64,000 nucleotides of DNA. It comes from Ancistrus triradiatus. Its lineage: Eukaryota; Chordata; Actinopteri; Siluriformes; Loricariidae. Location of the stretch: contig JAJAGP010002180.1 in NCBI GenBank assembly GCA_025084515.1, positions 44,861 through 108,860 on the forward strand, read 5' to 3'. A program made the translations under genes and the position numbers. The notes under the pieces were generated by a model that searched no databases, was not told where the DNA came from, and saw nothing but the letters and a program-made list of their open reading frames with translations. Positions 1 to 10,694 of this stretch are shown piece after piece. The number at the start of each line of letters is the position of its first letter. Positions within the stretch are counted from its first letter, which is position 1.

Positions 1-430
1 GCTGTGCCCTCTCTTCGTAAGTGCTTATTTCCACTGTGTGTGCTGCTTGTGATGTTTGTTCGCCATTCGGAGCTCCCTATAGCCTAGCACAGCTTGCCTT
101 GGTTTCGTGTAGCTTAGCTTAGCTTCTCTTAGTTTAGCATAGCTTCTCTTATCTTAGCTCTGTCCCTCTTATCTTAGCATAGCCTGCATAGCTTTCTTTA
201 TTTAGCTTTTCCCAGTTTGGTTAGCTGTGTTTACCTTGGCTGTCTTGGGCATTATCATTTTGCTTACCTTGACCTCTTAGCTTTGGGTAGCTGTTAATTG
301 CATGTCGTAGTTGCGGTTCCTATTTTTATCTTCTTTATTAGGATTGCCACTTCTCCATTGTCTCTGTGTATTTCTCCGTTTATCCTTATCCTTGGACGTG
401 CTCTTTAGTTGTTGCCAATATTGTCATTGT
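1..430. other. T-rich, LTR-like leader with tagctta repeats
   Basis: No gene is visible. From about 100 to 210 the sequence repeats short variants of 'tagcttagct' and 'tctcttatcttagc'. The T-rich, low-complexity character and the coding-like array just downstream resemble the 3' part of a degenerate LTR retrotransposon, but no terminal repeat or target duplication could be delimited. Confidence 0.3.
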
Positions 431-435
431 TATTG

Positions 436-486
436 AGTCTACCACTATTATTATTGTCATTATCATTATTATCCTTATTATTATGC

Positions 487-521
<35 letters not shown>

Positions 522-540
522 ATAATTGTTATTAGTATCA
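436..540. repeat. (ATT)n microsatellite
   Basis: Imperfect ATT/ATC triplets with a core of about ten perfect units near 492-521. Translated on the plus strand this gives a run of isoleucines, which artificially lengthens the reading frame that follows. Confidence 0.9.
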
Positions 541-569
541 TCATCAGTTCTGCTGTTGTGTTTTTGCAG

Positions 570-1676
570 CTATTGTGTTTTTGCTTTCCCCGCCCTCGGC
601 ACCCTCTTCAGCTTGTCCATCACCAGTGGGACCCTCCGCTCAGGGGCTGCCGGAGGATCTTCCCCATCACCAGGTCCAGGCTGACCCAGAATGCGCTCAC
701 TCCGGAGACCATCCTGAGCGTTCTGCTCACCCCAGTGACCTTCCAGAGCGCCACCTCAGGGGAAGCCCAGCGCGCTGCCGCCCTCACTAAGGCCATCCTA
801 CGCGCCGCTTCGTCCAGTGCAGACATCACCTCGTCCGTCGCTGAGGACATCGTGAGTGCCGCCATGCCTGCTGAGATCATCCAGGGCGCCCCTTTACTCT
901 CGGGGGATGCCCAGTGTGCCGCCGCCCTCGTGAGGGCCATCCTGCATGCTGCCTCGCCCAGCGCAGACACCCCGCACATCGCCTCACCCGTCGCAGAGGA
1001 GGTCGTGAGTGCCGTTCCGCTCACTGAGGACGTCCAGAGTGCCACCTCACTCGCCGAAGACATCCAGGGCGCTTCGCCCTTCGTGGAGGAGGTCCAGATC
1101 ACTTCCCTGCTTGTCGAGGATGTCAAGAGCGTTAACGCCAAGGTTTGCGTTGCACCAGAGGCCGTCGAGTCCAGAGAGGCCTTCCCAGAGGCCGTCGAGT
1201 CCAGAGAGGCCTTCCCGGAGGCCGTCGAGTCCAGAGAGGCCTTCCCGGAGGCCGTCGAGTCCAGAGAGGCCGGCCTAGGGGCCGTCAGTGCAAGTAAGGC
1301 CGGCCCGGGGGCCACCAGTCCTAGTGAGGCCGTCCTGGGGGCCGTCAGCTCCAGCGAGGCCGTCCAGGGGGCCGTCAGTTCCAGCAAGGCCTTCCCGGGG
1401 GCCGTCAGTTTCAGCGAGGCCATCCCGGGGGCCGTCAGTCCTAGTGAAGCCATCCCGGGGGCCATCAGTCCTAGTGAGGCCATCAGCTCTAGCGAGGCCA
1501 TCCCGGGAGCCGTCAGTCCCAGTGATTCAGAGTTTCAGAGAAGCCTCCCCAGAGGTCCCGTTTTCCCAAGAGGCTTCTCCAGAGGACCCGTGTTCCAGAG
1601 AGGCCTCGCCCAAAGTCCTGCAGTCCAGAGGGACCTCCCCCAAGGTCCTGCAGTTCAGAGGGAAATCCCATGAGGT
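570..1676 (+). pseudogene. Coding-like open frame with a 10-residue tandem repeat
   Basis: An open frame runs to the TGA after 1673. I do not recognise the product. The first half is rich in Ala, Ser, Glu and Val with recurring AEDVQSA / AEDIQGA-type segments. From about 1158 to 1510 it becomes a 30-bp tandem repeat: first four near-identical units encoding EAVESREAFP, then diverging units of the AVSPSEAIPG type. Two other frames are also open across the same GC-rich repeat, as expected when unit length is a multiple of three, so openness alone is weak evidence for a protein. The upstream in-frame part is an ATT microsatellite, so the true start is not the first ATG. The nearby LTR-like sequence and the similar pair at 7840-9880 suggest a retrotransposon-derived segment. 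A host low-complexity exon is the alternative. Confidence 0.35.
1158..1515 (+). repeat. 30-bp coding-like minisatellite
   Basis: About twelve units of 30 bp. The first four units (1158-1275) differ by only one or two bases, and later units diverge while keeping the period, so the array has not accumulated frame-breaking indels. Both strands and more than one frame remain open. Confidence 0.8.
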
Positions 1677-1758
1677 CCTGCATTCCAGAGGGGTCTCCCC
1701 GGGGATCCTGTGCTCCAGAGGGGCCGTTCCAGAGGCCCGCCGCTCCAGAGGGGCCGTT

Positions 1759-1762
<4 letters not shown>

Positions 1763-1804
<42 letters not shown>
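1763..1804. repeat. (GA)n microsatellite
   Basis: An uninterrupted GA run of about 20 dinucleotides following the last degenerate 'ccagaggggccgttcc' unit. Confidence 0.95.
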
Positions 1805-1807
<3 letters not shown>

Positions 1808-1879
1808 TTTTTCCAACTGAGAGATCTCTTTCACGTTCGCCTCATTCCCTTTTGCACAGTTAGTGGCGATCGTGCTTAA

Positions 1880-2480
1880 TCTCTCCATGCACTGCTTTCC
1901 TTATTTTGAGTTTGCTGTTTAGTTAGGGTTAAAGCCCCTTTTTTGCACGCATCATTTGTAGCCCTGCTGTAGCTTGATGCTTAAGTAATGGACTCTGATG
2001 CTGACATTCAAGGTTCTAGTCCACGCTGCCTGCCATCTTTGGCACAGTGTTCATTGTTTACCACTCTTTTGAGTATACTTAATTATCTTTTTGGTTCACT
2101 AATTCCATCTGGAGCTCATTGCACTTTGAGTCCTAAAACCCCTTTTTTGAGGGTTTTCTTTAATCCATCTAAGCAAACCAATAACAGAACCAACATCTTT
2201 TTATTTGGTTGTGAAAGACAAACCAGCCTGTTTGGGGATAGAAGGTATCCTTTGTGTCAAGACAAATTCTACTTTACCCTTGAATAGTAGGGACTTCATT
2301 TTGGCTCACAGGGGAGGGTTGGTCCTTTGCTCAATGTTTCCAGACTGGGGGGCATAAACCAGACTTGGAGAAATATTTTGTGACACTGACTAGGCTACAG
2401 GAGCTGCTGGAATATTTGTCTCCTGAGAAGTGTTAGTTTATACAACACTATCTTGTTGGTAGTGCGCACTTTGAGAAAGA
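1880..2480 (+). mobile_element. Possible LTR-like remnant
   Basis: The stretch near 2089-2136 (ggttcactaattccatctgg, then a tgcact-tgagtcctaa ending) matches a stretch near 9833-9880 almost base for base. Each lies downstream of a coding-like tandem array. In fish, a 'tgcacttgggtcc' type end is common in Gypsy-type LTRs (established knowledge). No terminal repeats, primer site or target duplication could be shown. The rest of the stretch to the SRCR donor holds nothing else I can name. Confidence 0.35.
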
Positions 2481-2531
2481 ACTCTTGTGAATAATATTCA
2501 GCTGATAGTTATATTATATACTTCAGCTTAC

Positions 2532-2846
2532 CTGAGCAGATTACTCCTGCGTTGTCTCTGTGATCTTTATAGCAGTTATTTACCCCCCACCCTCTAGATT
2601 CACAGTCCTTCAGCGTTGACTCTGACCCACTACAGTTCACATTATCCATCCAGATTGGTCCTGATCCTGATCCAAAATAAGCATCACGCATTGCATCTAC
2701 AGCATCACCACATCCCAGTTCTCTACACACCACTGCAGCATCTGTCATATCCCAGTAATCATGACAAACTGTTCCCCACTGTCCATCATGATAAACCTCC
2801 ACTCTCCCAGCACAGCGACTTCCACCATCCACCAACCTCACACTGC
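2532..2846 (-). CDS. Group-B SRCR domain exon (scavenger receptor family)
   Basis: One exon encoding a complete scavenger receptor cysteine-rich domain. Reading on the minus strand, the domain opens with [16 protein letters not shown], continues with GQWGTVC and the hallmark [11 protein letters not shown], and ends VICSG. Eight cysteines are present, which fits group B (CD163, WC1, DMBT1, CD5/CD6 relatives). The acceptor reads ...gggttacag and the donor CAG/GTAAGC. Both junctions fall after the first base of a codon (phase 1-1) and the exon is 315 bp, the usual one-exon-per-domain arrangement. Such domains bind extracellular ligands in immune or mucosal receptors. No stop, frameshift or missing cysteine is seen, so it may be functional, but no second SRCR exon lies in this window. 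The full gene identity cannot be given. Confidence 0.9.
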
Positions 2847-3085
2847 CTGTAACCCAGAGAGAAAGGAAAGACAGGATCAGCAAAATTAATAAAGTACCTA
2901 CAGAATATTATCATGCTGTCACGGGGGCCCAGGGGGCAGCCCGTAGGTTTGCAAGATAACGGACCCAAGTGCGAGGAATGACCACGAAAGCGCGGGAAAA
3001 GGAACGGAAACTGAGAAAGAACCCTAGTAGAAAGGGCAACTAAATAATGCACACACTAGGCATGTGTGCACTGCCTGCAAGATGT

Positions 3086-3162
3086 TCCCCTGAGGGATTC
3101 GAACCCGGGGAGATATCATCCGGGGGCGGGGAACGTGACCACCGGACCACGGAGTCAAGCGA
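3086..3162 (-). repeat. tRNA-like sequence with pol III boxes
   Basis: The minus strand contains a perfect B box, GGTTCGAATCC (3095-3105), and an A-box-like TGGTCCGGTGG about 40 bp before it. The arms do not pair into a convincing tRNA cloverleaf. It is more likely a tRNA-derived SINE head or tRNA pseudogene inside the LTR-like element than a working tRNA gene. Confidence 0.4.
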
Positions 3163-3462
3163 GCTAACTGATTAGAGTAAGGAGATATAAGGGCGAACAC
3201 AAGAGGCACTATGCAGATGCACTCAAACTAAGGCGATATGCAATACTAAATCCCAAAGGGAGATAAATGTGAACTTATGGGGAAATACCCCTTTAAATAA
3301 ATATTCGCCCTGCACGAGCGTAATGCGTGAGGGTGAAGAGAGAGAAAACGCTCAGAGTATGTGTGTGAGAATCAGAGCTGGCCGCTGAGTGAGCGCGCAT
3401 GCAGCGTTCAGAGTGAGAATGAATGAACTCTGACTCACTGCTGCACGAACGCGCACGCTGCG

Positions 3463-3464
<2 letters not shown>

Positions 3465-3493
<29 letters not shown>
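3465..3493. repeat. (GT)n microsatellite
   Basis: About 14 perfect GT units, followed by a 'gtgagaatcagagc' motif that also occurs upstream near 3366, showing a local short duplication. Confidence 0.9.
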
Positions 3494-4289
3494 AGAATCA
3501 GAGCGTGCTGTTGACTATGTGTGTGCGTGGTCTGCGCGTGCGCAGAGGGCAGCCGGAGCTGGGAGAATGCAGCGTGAGCCGCACACGCGCTAAACCGGCA
3601 AAGAGTACAGAAAAAGCGGTGTAGGTCAAGCAAAAAACTCTTTACCTCGTTAGACGAAAGGTAAGCGGCGTCCCGATCTTTCCCTTTCCTGACAATCTAA
3701 GTCCCTATCGTTACCTCAGCCTTTTGGCTTACATATCCCGCCTCCTTTACGACACGGGATTACCTCTGTCTTTAACCGGGAGGAAAAAATAACGAGCGAA
3801 AGCCGTTGAAAAAACTTCGCTCCGAAAAGTGTAGCATGAAAGCATAGAACGCGCCGAAGGCCCGCGGTTATGGTGCTCCCTTTATAGGCGGTCGGCCACC
3901 AGACTGGTCCAATTTAGCCATGAAACCTCCCACACTAAAATGACAGGAGTTTCAGTTTCATTGTCTAACCCCTGTAGGTAGCATACTTTACATACAACAG
4001 GTATTCTGTATTTTGGGTAGTTTGTTTGATTGGTTTTGTTCAGACTTGAATCTTAAAGTTAAATCTTTGTCTAATTTGACCATAAAATCTTTTGCCACAT
4101 GACATCAGAAACACAAACGAGACTCAGTGTGGAACCTTTTTCTTATGCAGCCAATTTATAGATATATTTTTATCATCAATACATCATCAACATATTGTTA
4201 CTAACAGTCATGTACAGTGTCTAGAACTCTATTTAAAAATAACAAAACTGACCCCTCCCTGCATTATAACTACTTTCAGAGAATCTGAC

Positions 4290-4379
4290 CTGTTATAATG
4301 TTTGTGTTTGGTTCAGCATCAGCAACAGCATCATCATAGTCCTCTGGTATATCCCCTGAATCAGTTACAGTCAGATAGT
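4290..4379 (-). CDS. Small acidic exon with PEDYDD motif (probable receptor tail)
   Basis: A 90-bp open stretch on the minus strand bounded by a good acceptor (ttctgtctgtacag) and a donor (ACAG/GTCAGA), both phase 1, matching the SRCR and signal exons. It encodes an acidic peptide containing DSGDIPEDYDDAVADAE. In WC1/CD163-type scavenger receptors of fish and mammals, acidic YDD-containing segments are typical of the cytoplasmic tail (family knowledge). It is too short for a domain call. Its position upstream of the SRCR exon in transcription order is unexpected for a tail. Either it ends one gene and the SRCR exon starts a neighbour, or the locus is rearranged, or this is an extracellular linker. 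Confidence 0.5.
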
Positions 4380-4449
4380 CTGTACAGACAGAACAATCAG
4401 TATTTCACAATATAATCATGCGATTATAATACAACAAGATAATATCATT

Positions 4450-4450
4450 C

Positions 4451-4495
<45 letters not shown>

Positions 4496-4512
4496 TAATA
4501 ATAATAATAAAC
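4450..4512. repeat. (AAT)n microsatellite
   Basis: About 20 AAT units with one AAC interruption, abutting the 5' end of the LINE that follows. Confidence 0.95.
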
Positions 4513-4734
4513 CAGCCGCTAGTTTGCTCAGACAGGGTATTTCTAGTGCCGGTCCCAAGCCCGGATAAATGGTGAGGGTTGCGTCAGGAAGGGCATCCGG
4601 TGTAAAACATTTGCCAAATGCAGTATGCGAGTTCATAATAATTTCACCATAGTGGATCCACTGGTGCTGGTAGCAAACAGGGTACCAGCGGAAACTGGAC
4701 TACTGTTTGCCGAAGATGAAGAGGAGGGAAGCGT

Positions 4735-5720
4735 GTGAGGAGACAGAGTGAAATCAGGAGCAGCAAGAATATAGCACTGAGGGTAGCAACCCTAAATGTA
4801 GGGACGATGACAGGGAAAGGTAGAGAGCTGGCTGATATGATGCAGAGGAGAAAGGTTGATGTTTTGTGTGTGCAGGAGACAAAGTGGAAGGGTAGCAAGG
4901 CTCGATGCATTGGTGCAGGGTTTAAACTGTTCTACCATGGTGTGGATAGGAAGAGAAATGGAGTGGTGTGGTCCTGAAGGAGGACTATGTAAAGAATGTC
5001 GTTGAGGTGAAAAGGGTGTCAGAATAGGATAATTATGTCTGAAAGCTGGAAATTGGAGGGTGTATGGTGAATGGTGTTAGTGGCTATGCACGGGCTCACT
5101 TTCTTCTTCCCCCCCCTTTATCCCCTGCACACTTATCACGTGGCCTGTTGATTAGAGGAGAAAGAGATGATTTCTGGGGCGGAGTTAGAACTTTGACCTC
5201 CCCTTCCCCCCAGATGAAGTGGTTTGAGAGCAATTCCCAGGGAGGAGGAGACTTGGTGATTGGGTGCAAGATTTCAATGGTTCATGTTGGTGAAGGTAAT
5301 AACCAAGACGATGAGGAAGTGATGGTCAGGTTTCTGGGTGTTAAGGATAGGAACCTAGAAGGGACAGATGGTGGTGGATTTTGCAAAGAGGATGGAAAAG
5401 GCTTTGTGGTTAACACATATTTCCAAAAAGGACGGAGGAGCATAGGTGACTTATAAGAGTTGGAGGGAGGAGCACAAGGGGTAGACTACATCCTTTGTAG
5501 AAGAGGTTGCTTAAAAGAGATTGGTGATTGTAAGGTAGTGGCAGGGGAGAGTGTAGCTAGGCAGCATAGGATGGTGGTGTGCAGGATGGCTCTGGGGTTA
5601 TGAAGAGGAAGAGGAAGACGACAAAAGGCAGAGCAGAGGACCAATTGGTGGAAGTTTGAGAAAGGAAGAATGTTGTAAGGAGTTTTCAGAGAGGAGTTCA
5701 GCACCGAGGCCCAGCCCATG
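4735..5720 (+). pseudogene. LINE endonuclease region (frameshifted)
   Basis: The first frame (to 4977) contains ATLNVGTMTGKGRELADMM, then VDVLCVQETKWKGSKA with the QETKW motif of the AP-endonuclease fold, and a GVDRKRNGV segment. Further fragments recognisable in other frames include VVNTYFQK near 5405 and the region around 5520-5590. Several stops and frame changes separate them. In an intact element this domain nicks the target DNA. This copy cannot do so. Confidence 0.8.
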
Positions 5721-6289
5721 CACAGAAAAGGCTCGTCTGCCGCCGGCCTGATGAGAAAGGCTTGGGTGATAGGAAGAGAGCCTCCCAGATTGACTGGGTA
5801 GTAGCAGCAAAAGTAATTAGACAGACAGGTAGAAAGGTACTGGGTGTGGTCTTTTCTTTACAGGCAAAGGATGAAAAGGAAACCTGGTGGTTGGAACCGA
5901 GGGAAGTGCAAGGAGGTTATTCAGGGAAAGAGGTCAGCAAAGGAGAAATAGGACTAATGAGAGTAGGCAGGAGTACAAGGAGATGCAGCACAGGGCAAAG
6001 AGGGAGGTAGCAAACCAGGCCAAGCAGAAGGGCCTACGATGAGTTATATGACAGGTTTAGACAGTAGGGAAGAAAGAGAAGGAGTTGTATCTGCTGGCCC
6101 GAGACAGAGAGATAGAGCTGGAAAGGATGTGCAGCAGGTCAGGGTGATCAAGAATAGCAAAATGGGAATTACTGTCAGGGGAGGAGAATGGTGACGTCCT
6201 GGGAAAGATGGAAGGAGTATTTTGAGGAGTTGATGAATGTAGAAAATGAAAGGGAAAAGAAGGTTGGGATACGGAGTAGAAATTGTGGA

Positions 6290-7790
6290 ACAGGATGCAG
6301 CAAAGATTAGCAAGGGCGAAGTGAAGAAAGCTTTGAAAACGGATGAAGAACGGAAAAGGCGAAGCCAGTGGGACTGATGACATACCGGTTGAGGTATGGA
6401 AAAGGTCTAGGAGAGCTGGGAGTGGTGTTTTTGACTATGATTATTCAATGGAATTCTGGTGAATGAGAATATGCCGGAGGAAGGGAGGAAAGTTTAACAC
6501 TTTCAACCCGCTTTTACCGCATTTCTAAGCCAGAAGGGTGATGTAGAGTTGTAGCTCTTACAGGGGCATAAAGTTTTGATGAGCACACACAATGAAGATT
6601 TGGGAGAGAGTTTGTGGAAGCTAGGCTCAGACAGACAGGTTGACAGTGTGTGAACAACAGTATGGTTTCATGCCAAGGAGAGCAACCATGGATGCGATTT
6701 TGCTTTGAGACTTGCTGATGGAGAAGTATAGAGATGGCCTTCAGAAAGAGCTACAGTGGTCGTTTTGTGGATTTGGAGAAAAGCCTATGACAGGGTGCTT
6801 CCTCCCCTGGTTTGCACAAGGGGGGAACTGTGGTGGTGTATGAGCTGGAAGTCTCGAGTGGTTTGAAAAAGTATGTTAGAATTAGTGCAGGACATGTATG
6901 ACAACCGCATGACAGCGGTGAGATGTGCTGTAGGAGGACAGATAGCTTCAAGGTAGAGGTGGGACGCTGCATCAAGGATCGGCCCCGAGTCCCTTCTTAT
7001 TTGCTCTGGGTGATGGACAGACTAACAGACGAGGTCAGACAGGAATCGACGTGGACTATGATTTTGCAGACGACATTGTGATCTGTAGTCCGGGGGGGAG
7101 AAACAGGGAACAGGTAGAAGAGAACTTGGAGAGGTGGAGGTATAATCCTGGAAAGGAAGGAATGAAAGTCAACTGTAGTAAGACAGAATACATGTGTTTA
7201 CATGAAAGGGAGGCAGTTGGAACAGTCAGGCTACAGCGATCAAAGGTCCAGGAGTTCAGGTACTTGGGATCAACTGTCCAAGGAAATGGGGAGTGTGGAA
7301 AGGAGGTAAAGAAGAGAGTACAGGCAGGATGGAGTGGCTGGAGAAGAGTGTCAGGAGTGCTGTGTGACAAAAGGGTCATAGCAAAAGTGAAAGGAAAGAT
7401 TTATAAGAGAGTAGTGAGACCAGCCTTGTTGTATGGCTTAGAGACAGTGGCACTGACAAAGAGACAGGAAGCAGAGCTGGAAGTGGCAGAACTTAAGATG
7501 TTGAGGTTCTCTTTAGGAGTGTCTAGGGTGGACAGGATTAGGAATGAGATCATCAGAGGGACAGCACAGGTTGGAAAATAGGAGACAAAATCCGAGAGGG
7601 AAGACTGAGATGGTTTGGACATGTGCAGAGGAGGGATAGTGGATATATTGGTAGGAGGACGTTGGAGATGGAGCTGCCAGGCAAGAAACGGAGAGGAAGA
7701 CCAAAGAGGAGTTATGTGGTTGTGGTAAATGAAGATATGCAGGGAGTTGAGTGAGAGTAGAGGATGTGGAGGACAGGATGAGGTGGAAAC
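6290..7790 (+). pseudogene. LINE reverse transcriptase region (frameshifted)
   Basis: The best preserved part is 7051-7581, with DFADDIVICS (the catalytic ADD box), REQVEENLERWR, KTEYMCL, YLGSTVQGNGECGKEV and LLYGLETVAL. Upstream fragments include QQYGFMPRR near 6655 and AYDR near 6785; downstream is RWFGHVQRR near 7611. Stops and shifts break the frame repeatedly between 6290 and 7050. Confidence 0.85.
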
Positions 7791-7839
7791 GTTTAACTCG
7801 CTGTGGTGACCCCTGATAAAGGCATGTACAACCCCATCG

Positions 7840-8850
7840 AGCGAATCCTCGTGCCGGGGTGGGAGGTCCTGGGAAGTGTCATTCTTGTGCTCTCAGTGCC
7901 CCGTAGCTTCGTACCAGAGCAGTTAGCGCCCCGCAGCTCCGTACTTGAGCACACTGTGCTCCCTAGCTCTGTGCCTGAGCACGTAAGCTCCATACTTGAG
8001 CATGCTGCGCCCCCTAGCTCTGTGCCTGAGCACATAAGCTCTGTACTTGAGCACGCCGCACCCCCTAGATCTGTGCCTGAGCATGTAAGCTCCGTACTCG
8101 AGCATCTAGCACCCCCTGGCTCCATATTTGCGCATGCAAGCCCCATGCCTGAGCACTTAAGCTTCGTACTTGAGCAGGCTGTGCCCTTAAGCCTTGTACC
8201 TGGGCAAGTTAGCCCTGTACCTGAGCAGTTAGCACCCCGTGGCTCTGTACTTGAGCATTTAGCACCATCCTGTATTTGACATCTCCCAGGGATCCAGGGC
8301 GGTTGCTGAATATGTAGGGGAGTTCCATTTTTAAGTCTGGTGTTAGCGAGGAGGTGAGGGAAGAGCTGTTCTTTCTTCTGGACCCCGCCTCCCCAGCAGA
8401 TCTGTACAATTTAGCCATCTGTGCAGACACCCACCTTTTACGGTGGGCCAGTTCAATCTCCAGCTCGCCACCTTCCTCCTGTCTAGCTCATACTAGCCCC
8501 ATATTTGAGCATTAGGTGCCCCCTAGCCGGTACTTGAACATTTAGCACCACCTGTCGCTGTAGCTGAGCACGCCGTGCTCATAGGCTCTGTATCTGAGCA
8601 TTTAGCGCCCTCTAGCTCCGTACTTGAGCACACTGCATCCTTAAGCTCCATACCTGAGCACGGCACACCTCCAAGCTCCGTACCTGAGTATGCAAGCTCC
8701 ATACTTGAGCATTTAGTGCCACCTAGCTCGCACCTGAGCAGTTAGCACCCTGTAGCCTCATACTTGAGCACGCCATGCTCGTAAGCTCCGCATCTGAGCA
8801 TTCAGCGCCGCCTAGCTCCGTACTTGAGCCGTCTGCGCCGCGGTCATTGG
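7840..8850 (+). repeat. Coding-like minisatellite (tacttgagca family)
   Basis: Degenerate tandem units of roughly 30-45 bp built on 'tccgtacttgagcacgc' and 'cccctagctctgtgcctgag'. On the plus strand, 7803-8279 is open and encodes alternating SSVPEHVSSVLEHAAPP-type units. A second block (8470-8850) repeats the same motif after an unrelated 190-bp stretch. It resembles the 570-1676 array in being GC-rich, open in more than one frame, and followed by LTR-like sequence. Confidence 0.75.
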
Positions 8851-9330
8851 TCCAGACCCCCGTGCCACACTCACTAAAACTGATCAATGCGCTGCGGTTG
8901 TTGGTCCCAACCCCCGTGCCATGGTCATTCAGACCGATGCTTGCGCTCCGGTTGTTTGCCTCGACCCCCCGCCACAGTCATTGGCGTCGGCCCTCGCACA
9001 GTTATCACTGTGGCTAGCCTCGGTGCTGCCTGGCCAGGCTCATAGTGCCAGACCATTTTCGTCACCTTGGTCGGTACCAGTCTGGTCCTCGAGCCGCCTG
9101 ATCCGGGTTCCGCCCCGAGCCTCCTGTGCTGGTCTCCGCCCTTGGGGCACTTGTTCCAGGGTCCACCTCTGAGCTGTTCATGGATGGCCCTGAGTCAGAA
9201 CCTGGTCCTGTGCCCAGCCTCCCTTTCAGCCCCCGTCTCGGGGTTTGCCCTGCTTACTGGGGCCTCACGGTGCGAAGCACGGTCAACCCCGAGTGCGTTC
9301 GTCAGGCTAGAGAAGGGTAGTTAGTACATT
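8851..9330 (+). other. GC-rich coding-like segment, unrecognised
   Basis: Several overlapping frames are open (8775-9017, 8921-9172, 9067-9324) and give Pro/Leu/Ser-rich peptides such as PTPVPWSF. No domain is recognised. It continues the coding-like array and is probably part of the same retrotransposon-derived unit. Confidence 0.3.
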
Positions 9331-9334
9331 GAGG

Positions 9335-9885
9335 GGCGAGGAGGGTAGTTAGTACTATTAGGGCCCATGCTTGGGCCACTAGTGGCCAGTGTGGACCCTT
9401 CATGGCAGCGTGAGCCCCCCAGCATTGTGGGGATTCTGCCAAGCTGACACGAAAGGCCAGTGTCGGCTTAGTTACTGTTCGGGATCCTCACAAAGCAACG
9501 CAATCACGTATGCACAGTTTAATTGCTGTGTGATTGTGTGATTAGTGACTTCACCTGTCAGTGGTGCTGTTTAAGAGCACCCTCTGGCGCCGCACCCCCG
9601 CATTTTTCATGAGATCTCACTCGTCTCATGCGCTCGGAGAGCCCGCTACTCCTGCCTTTTCTTCTGGTTAGGGAATACAGGTACAGCCTGTTCTTCTCCT
9701 TCACTTTCCCCTGGGTCCTAATGTCTGGCAATGTGGCAAGCTGTGATTACACTTGCCTGCGACACTAGCAATCGGGGGTTTGAGTCTTGGGTCCCACATG
9801 AATGGCGGACCCGCCCACATTAGTTCCATTCATCTTTTGGTTCATTAATTCCATCTGGGCTAGCTGCACTTGGGTCCTAATAAAT
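9335..9885 (+). mobile_element. Possible LTR-like remnant, second copy
   Basis: Contains a promoter-like gtgctgtttaagagcaccct near 9566-9585 and ends with the same ttaattccatctgg / tgcacttgggtcctaa signature seen near 2089-2136. It follows a coding-like array, as in the first copy. No paired LTR or target duplication was found. Confidence 0.35.
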
Positions 9886-9894
9886 GAAATAAAA

Positions 9895-10612
9895 TATATA
9901 TAAATAAAATAAAAAACTGCACTAACACTTCTCTAACAACACAAACACTGCACTAACACCACATTAACACTGCACTAACACTGCTCTGCTGTAACAACGC
10001 ACTAACACTTCTCTAACACTGCACTAACAACACTAACACTGCAGTAACACTGCACTAACACCACTTTAACACTGCTCTGCTCTAACACCGCACTAACAAT
10101 GCAATAACACTATTCTGCTGTAACACCACTCTAACACTGCACTTATATTGCTCTGCTGTAACACCGCACTAATGCCGTTCTAACACTGCACTAACACTCC
10201 ACTAACATTGCTCTAAGACTGTGCTAACACCCCACTAACATTCACTAACACTGCTCTGCTCTAACATTGCTCTAACACTGCACCTACCTTGCACTAACAC
10301 TTCTCTAACGCCGTTCTAACACCGCACTAACACTGCTGTAACAATGCCCTACTCTAACACTGCAATAACATTGCTCTAACACCGCACTAACGTCGCACTA
10401 ACACTGCTGTACCACTGCTCTGCTCTAACACTGCAATAAACGCTGCTCTAACACTGCACCAACATTGCACTAACATGCTCTAATACCACACTAGCACCGC
10501 ACTAACACTGCTCTAACACTTTAGCTCTGCTCTAACACTGCAATTGCACTGCTCTACCACTGCTCTGCTCTAACACTGCACTAACATGGCACAACCGTGC
10601 TGCACTCAGCAG
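9895..10612 (+). repeat. Degenerate actaacactgc minisatellite
   Basis: About 700 bp made almost entirely of permutations of 'cactaacac', 'ctctaacac' and 'ctgctctgc'. No fixed long unit is apparent. The core is an 8-10 bp motif with frequent substitutions. The plus strand is depleted in G. Confidence 0.9.
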
Positions 10613-10644
10613 GAAACTTCAAGTAGTTTTTATAGGATTTTGCA

Positions 10645-10647
<3 letters not shown>

Positions 10648-10693
<46 letters not shown>
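10648..10693. repeat. (TG)n microsatellite
   Basis: About 21 perfect TG units. The stretch from here to 11100 has no repeat or gene I recognise apart from the exon that follows. Confidence 0.95.

Positions 10694-10694
<1 letters not shown>

Larger units (their letters stand above)
2917..3945 (-). mobile_element. LTR-like element (possible solo LTR)
   Basis: Read on the minus strand it starts TGTCATTTTAG, has a TATA-like gcctataaaggg about 60-70 bp in, and ends with cgcacttgggtcc followed by ...CCCCCGTGACA. This TG...CA layout with an internal promoter-like motif and a 'cacttgggtcc' near the 3' end fits a fish LTR. No flanking target duplication was found, so the edges are uncertain. It sits in the intron immediately upstream of the SRCR exon, about 70 bp from its splice acceptor, and contains a TG microsatellite and a tRNA-like stretch. 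Confidence 0.45.
4515..7815 (+). mobile_element. Decayed RTE/BovB-type LINE, near full length
   Basis: About 3.3 kb, the expected size for an RTE-clade non-LTR retrotransposon. It has a 5' leader (ccggtcccaagcccggataaat, cgtcaggaagggcatccgg), an apurinic-type endonuclease, a reverse transcriptase and a 3' end in cgctgtggtgacccctgat. All parts are on the plus strand, but the frame shifts many times, so no complete polyprotein remains. Related copies are often misannotated in fish as craniofacial development protein 2-like. It fills most of the intron between the signal exon (11101) and the acidic exon (4290) of the minus-strand locus and is antisense to it. Confidence 0.85.

Noticed and set aside
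366..569. N-terminal part of the 366-1673 open frame
   Set aside because: It is the translation of an ATT microsatellite and is not a credible protein start.
620..1501. Long minus-strand open frame over the 30-bp array
   Set aside because: Its SLDSTASGKA-type repeats are the antisense reading of the same multiple-of-three array; no domain, signal or splice evidence.
3086..3162. Functional tRNA gene
   Set aside because: A perfect B box is present, but the arms do not pair into a cloverleaf and it lies inside a repeat element.
4735..7581. Host gene resembling craniofacial development protein 2
   Set aside because: The endonuclease plus reverse transcriptase order, size and 3' end identify a LINE; such names in databases are usually LINE-derived.
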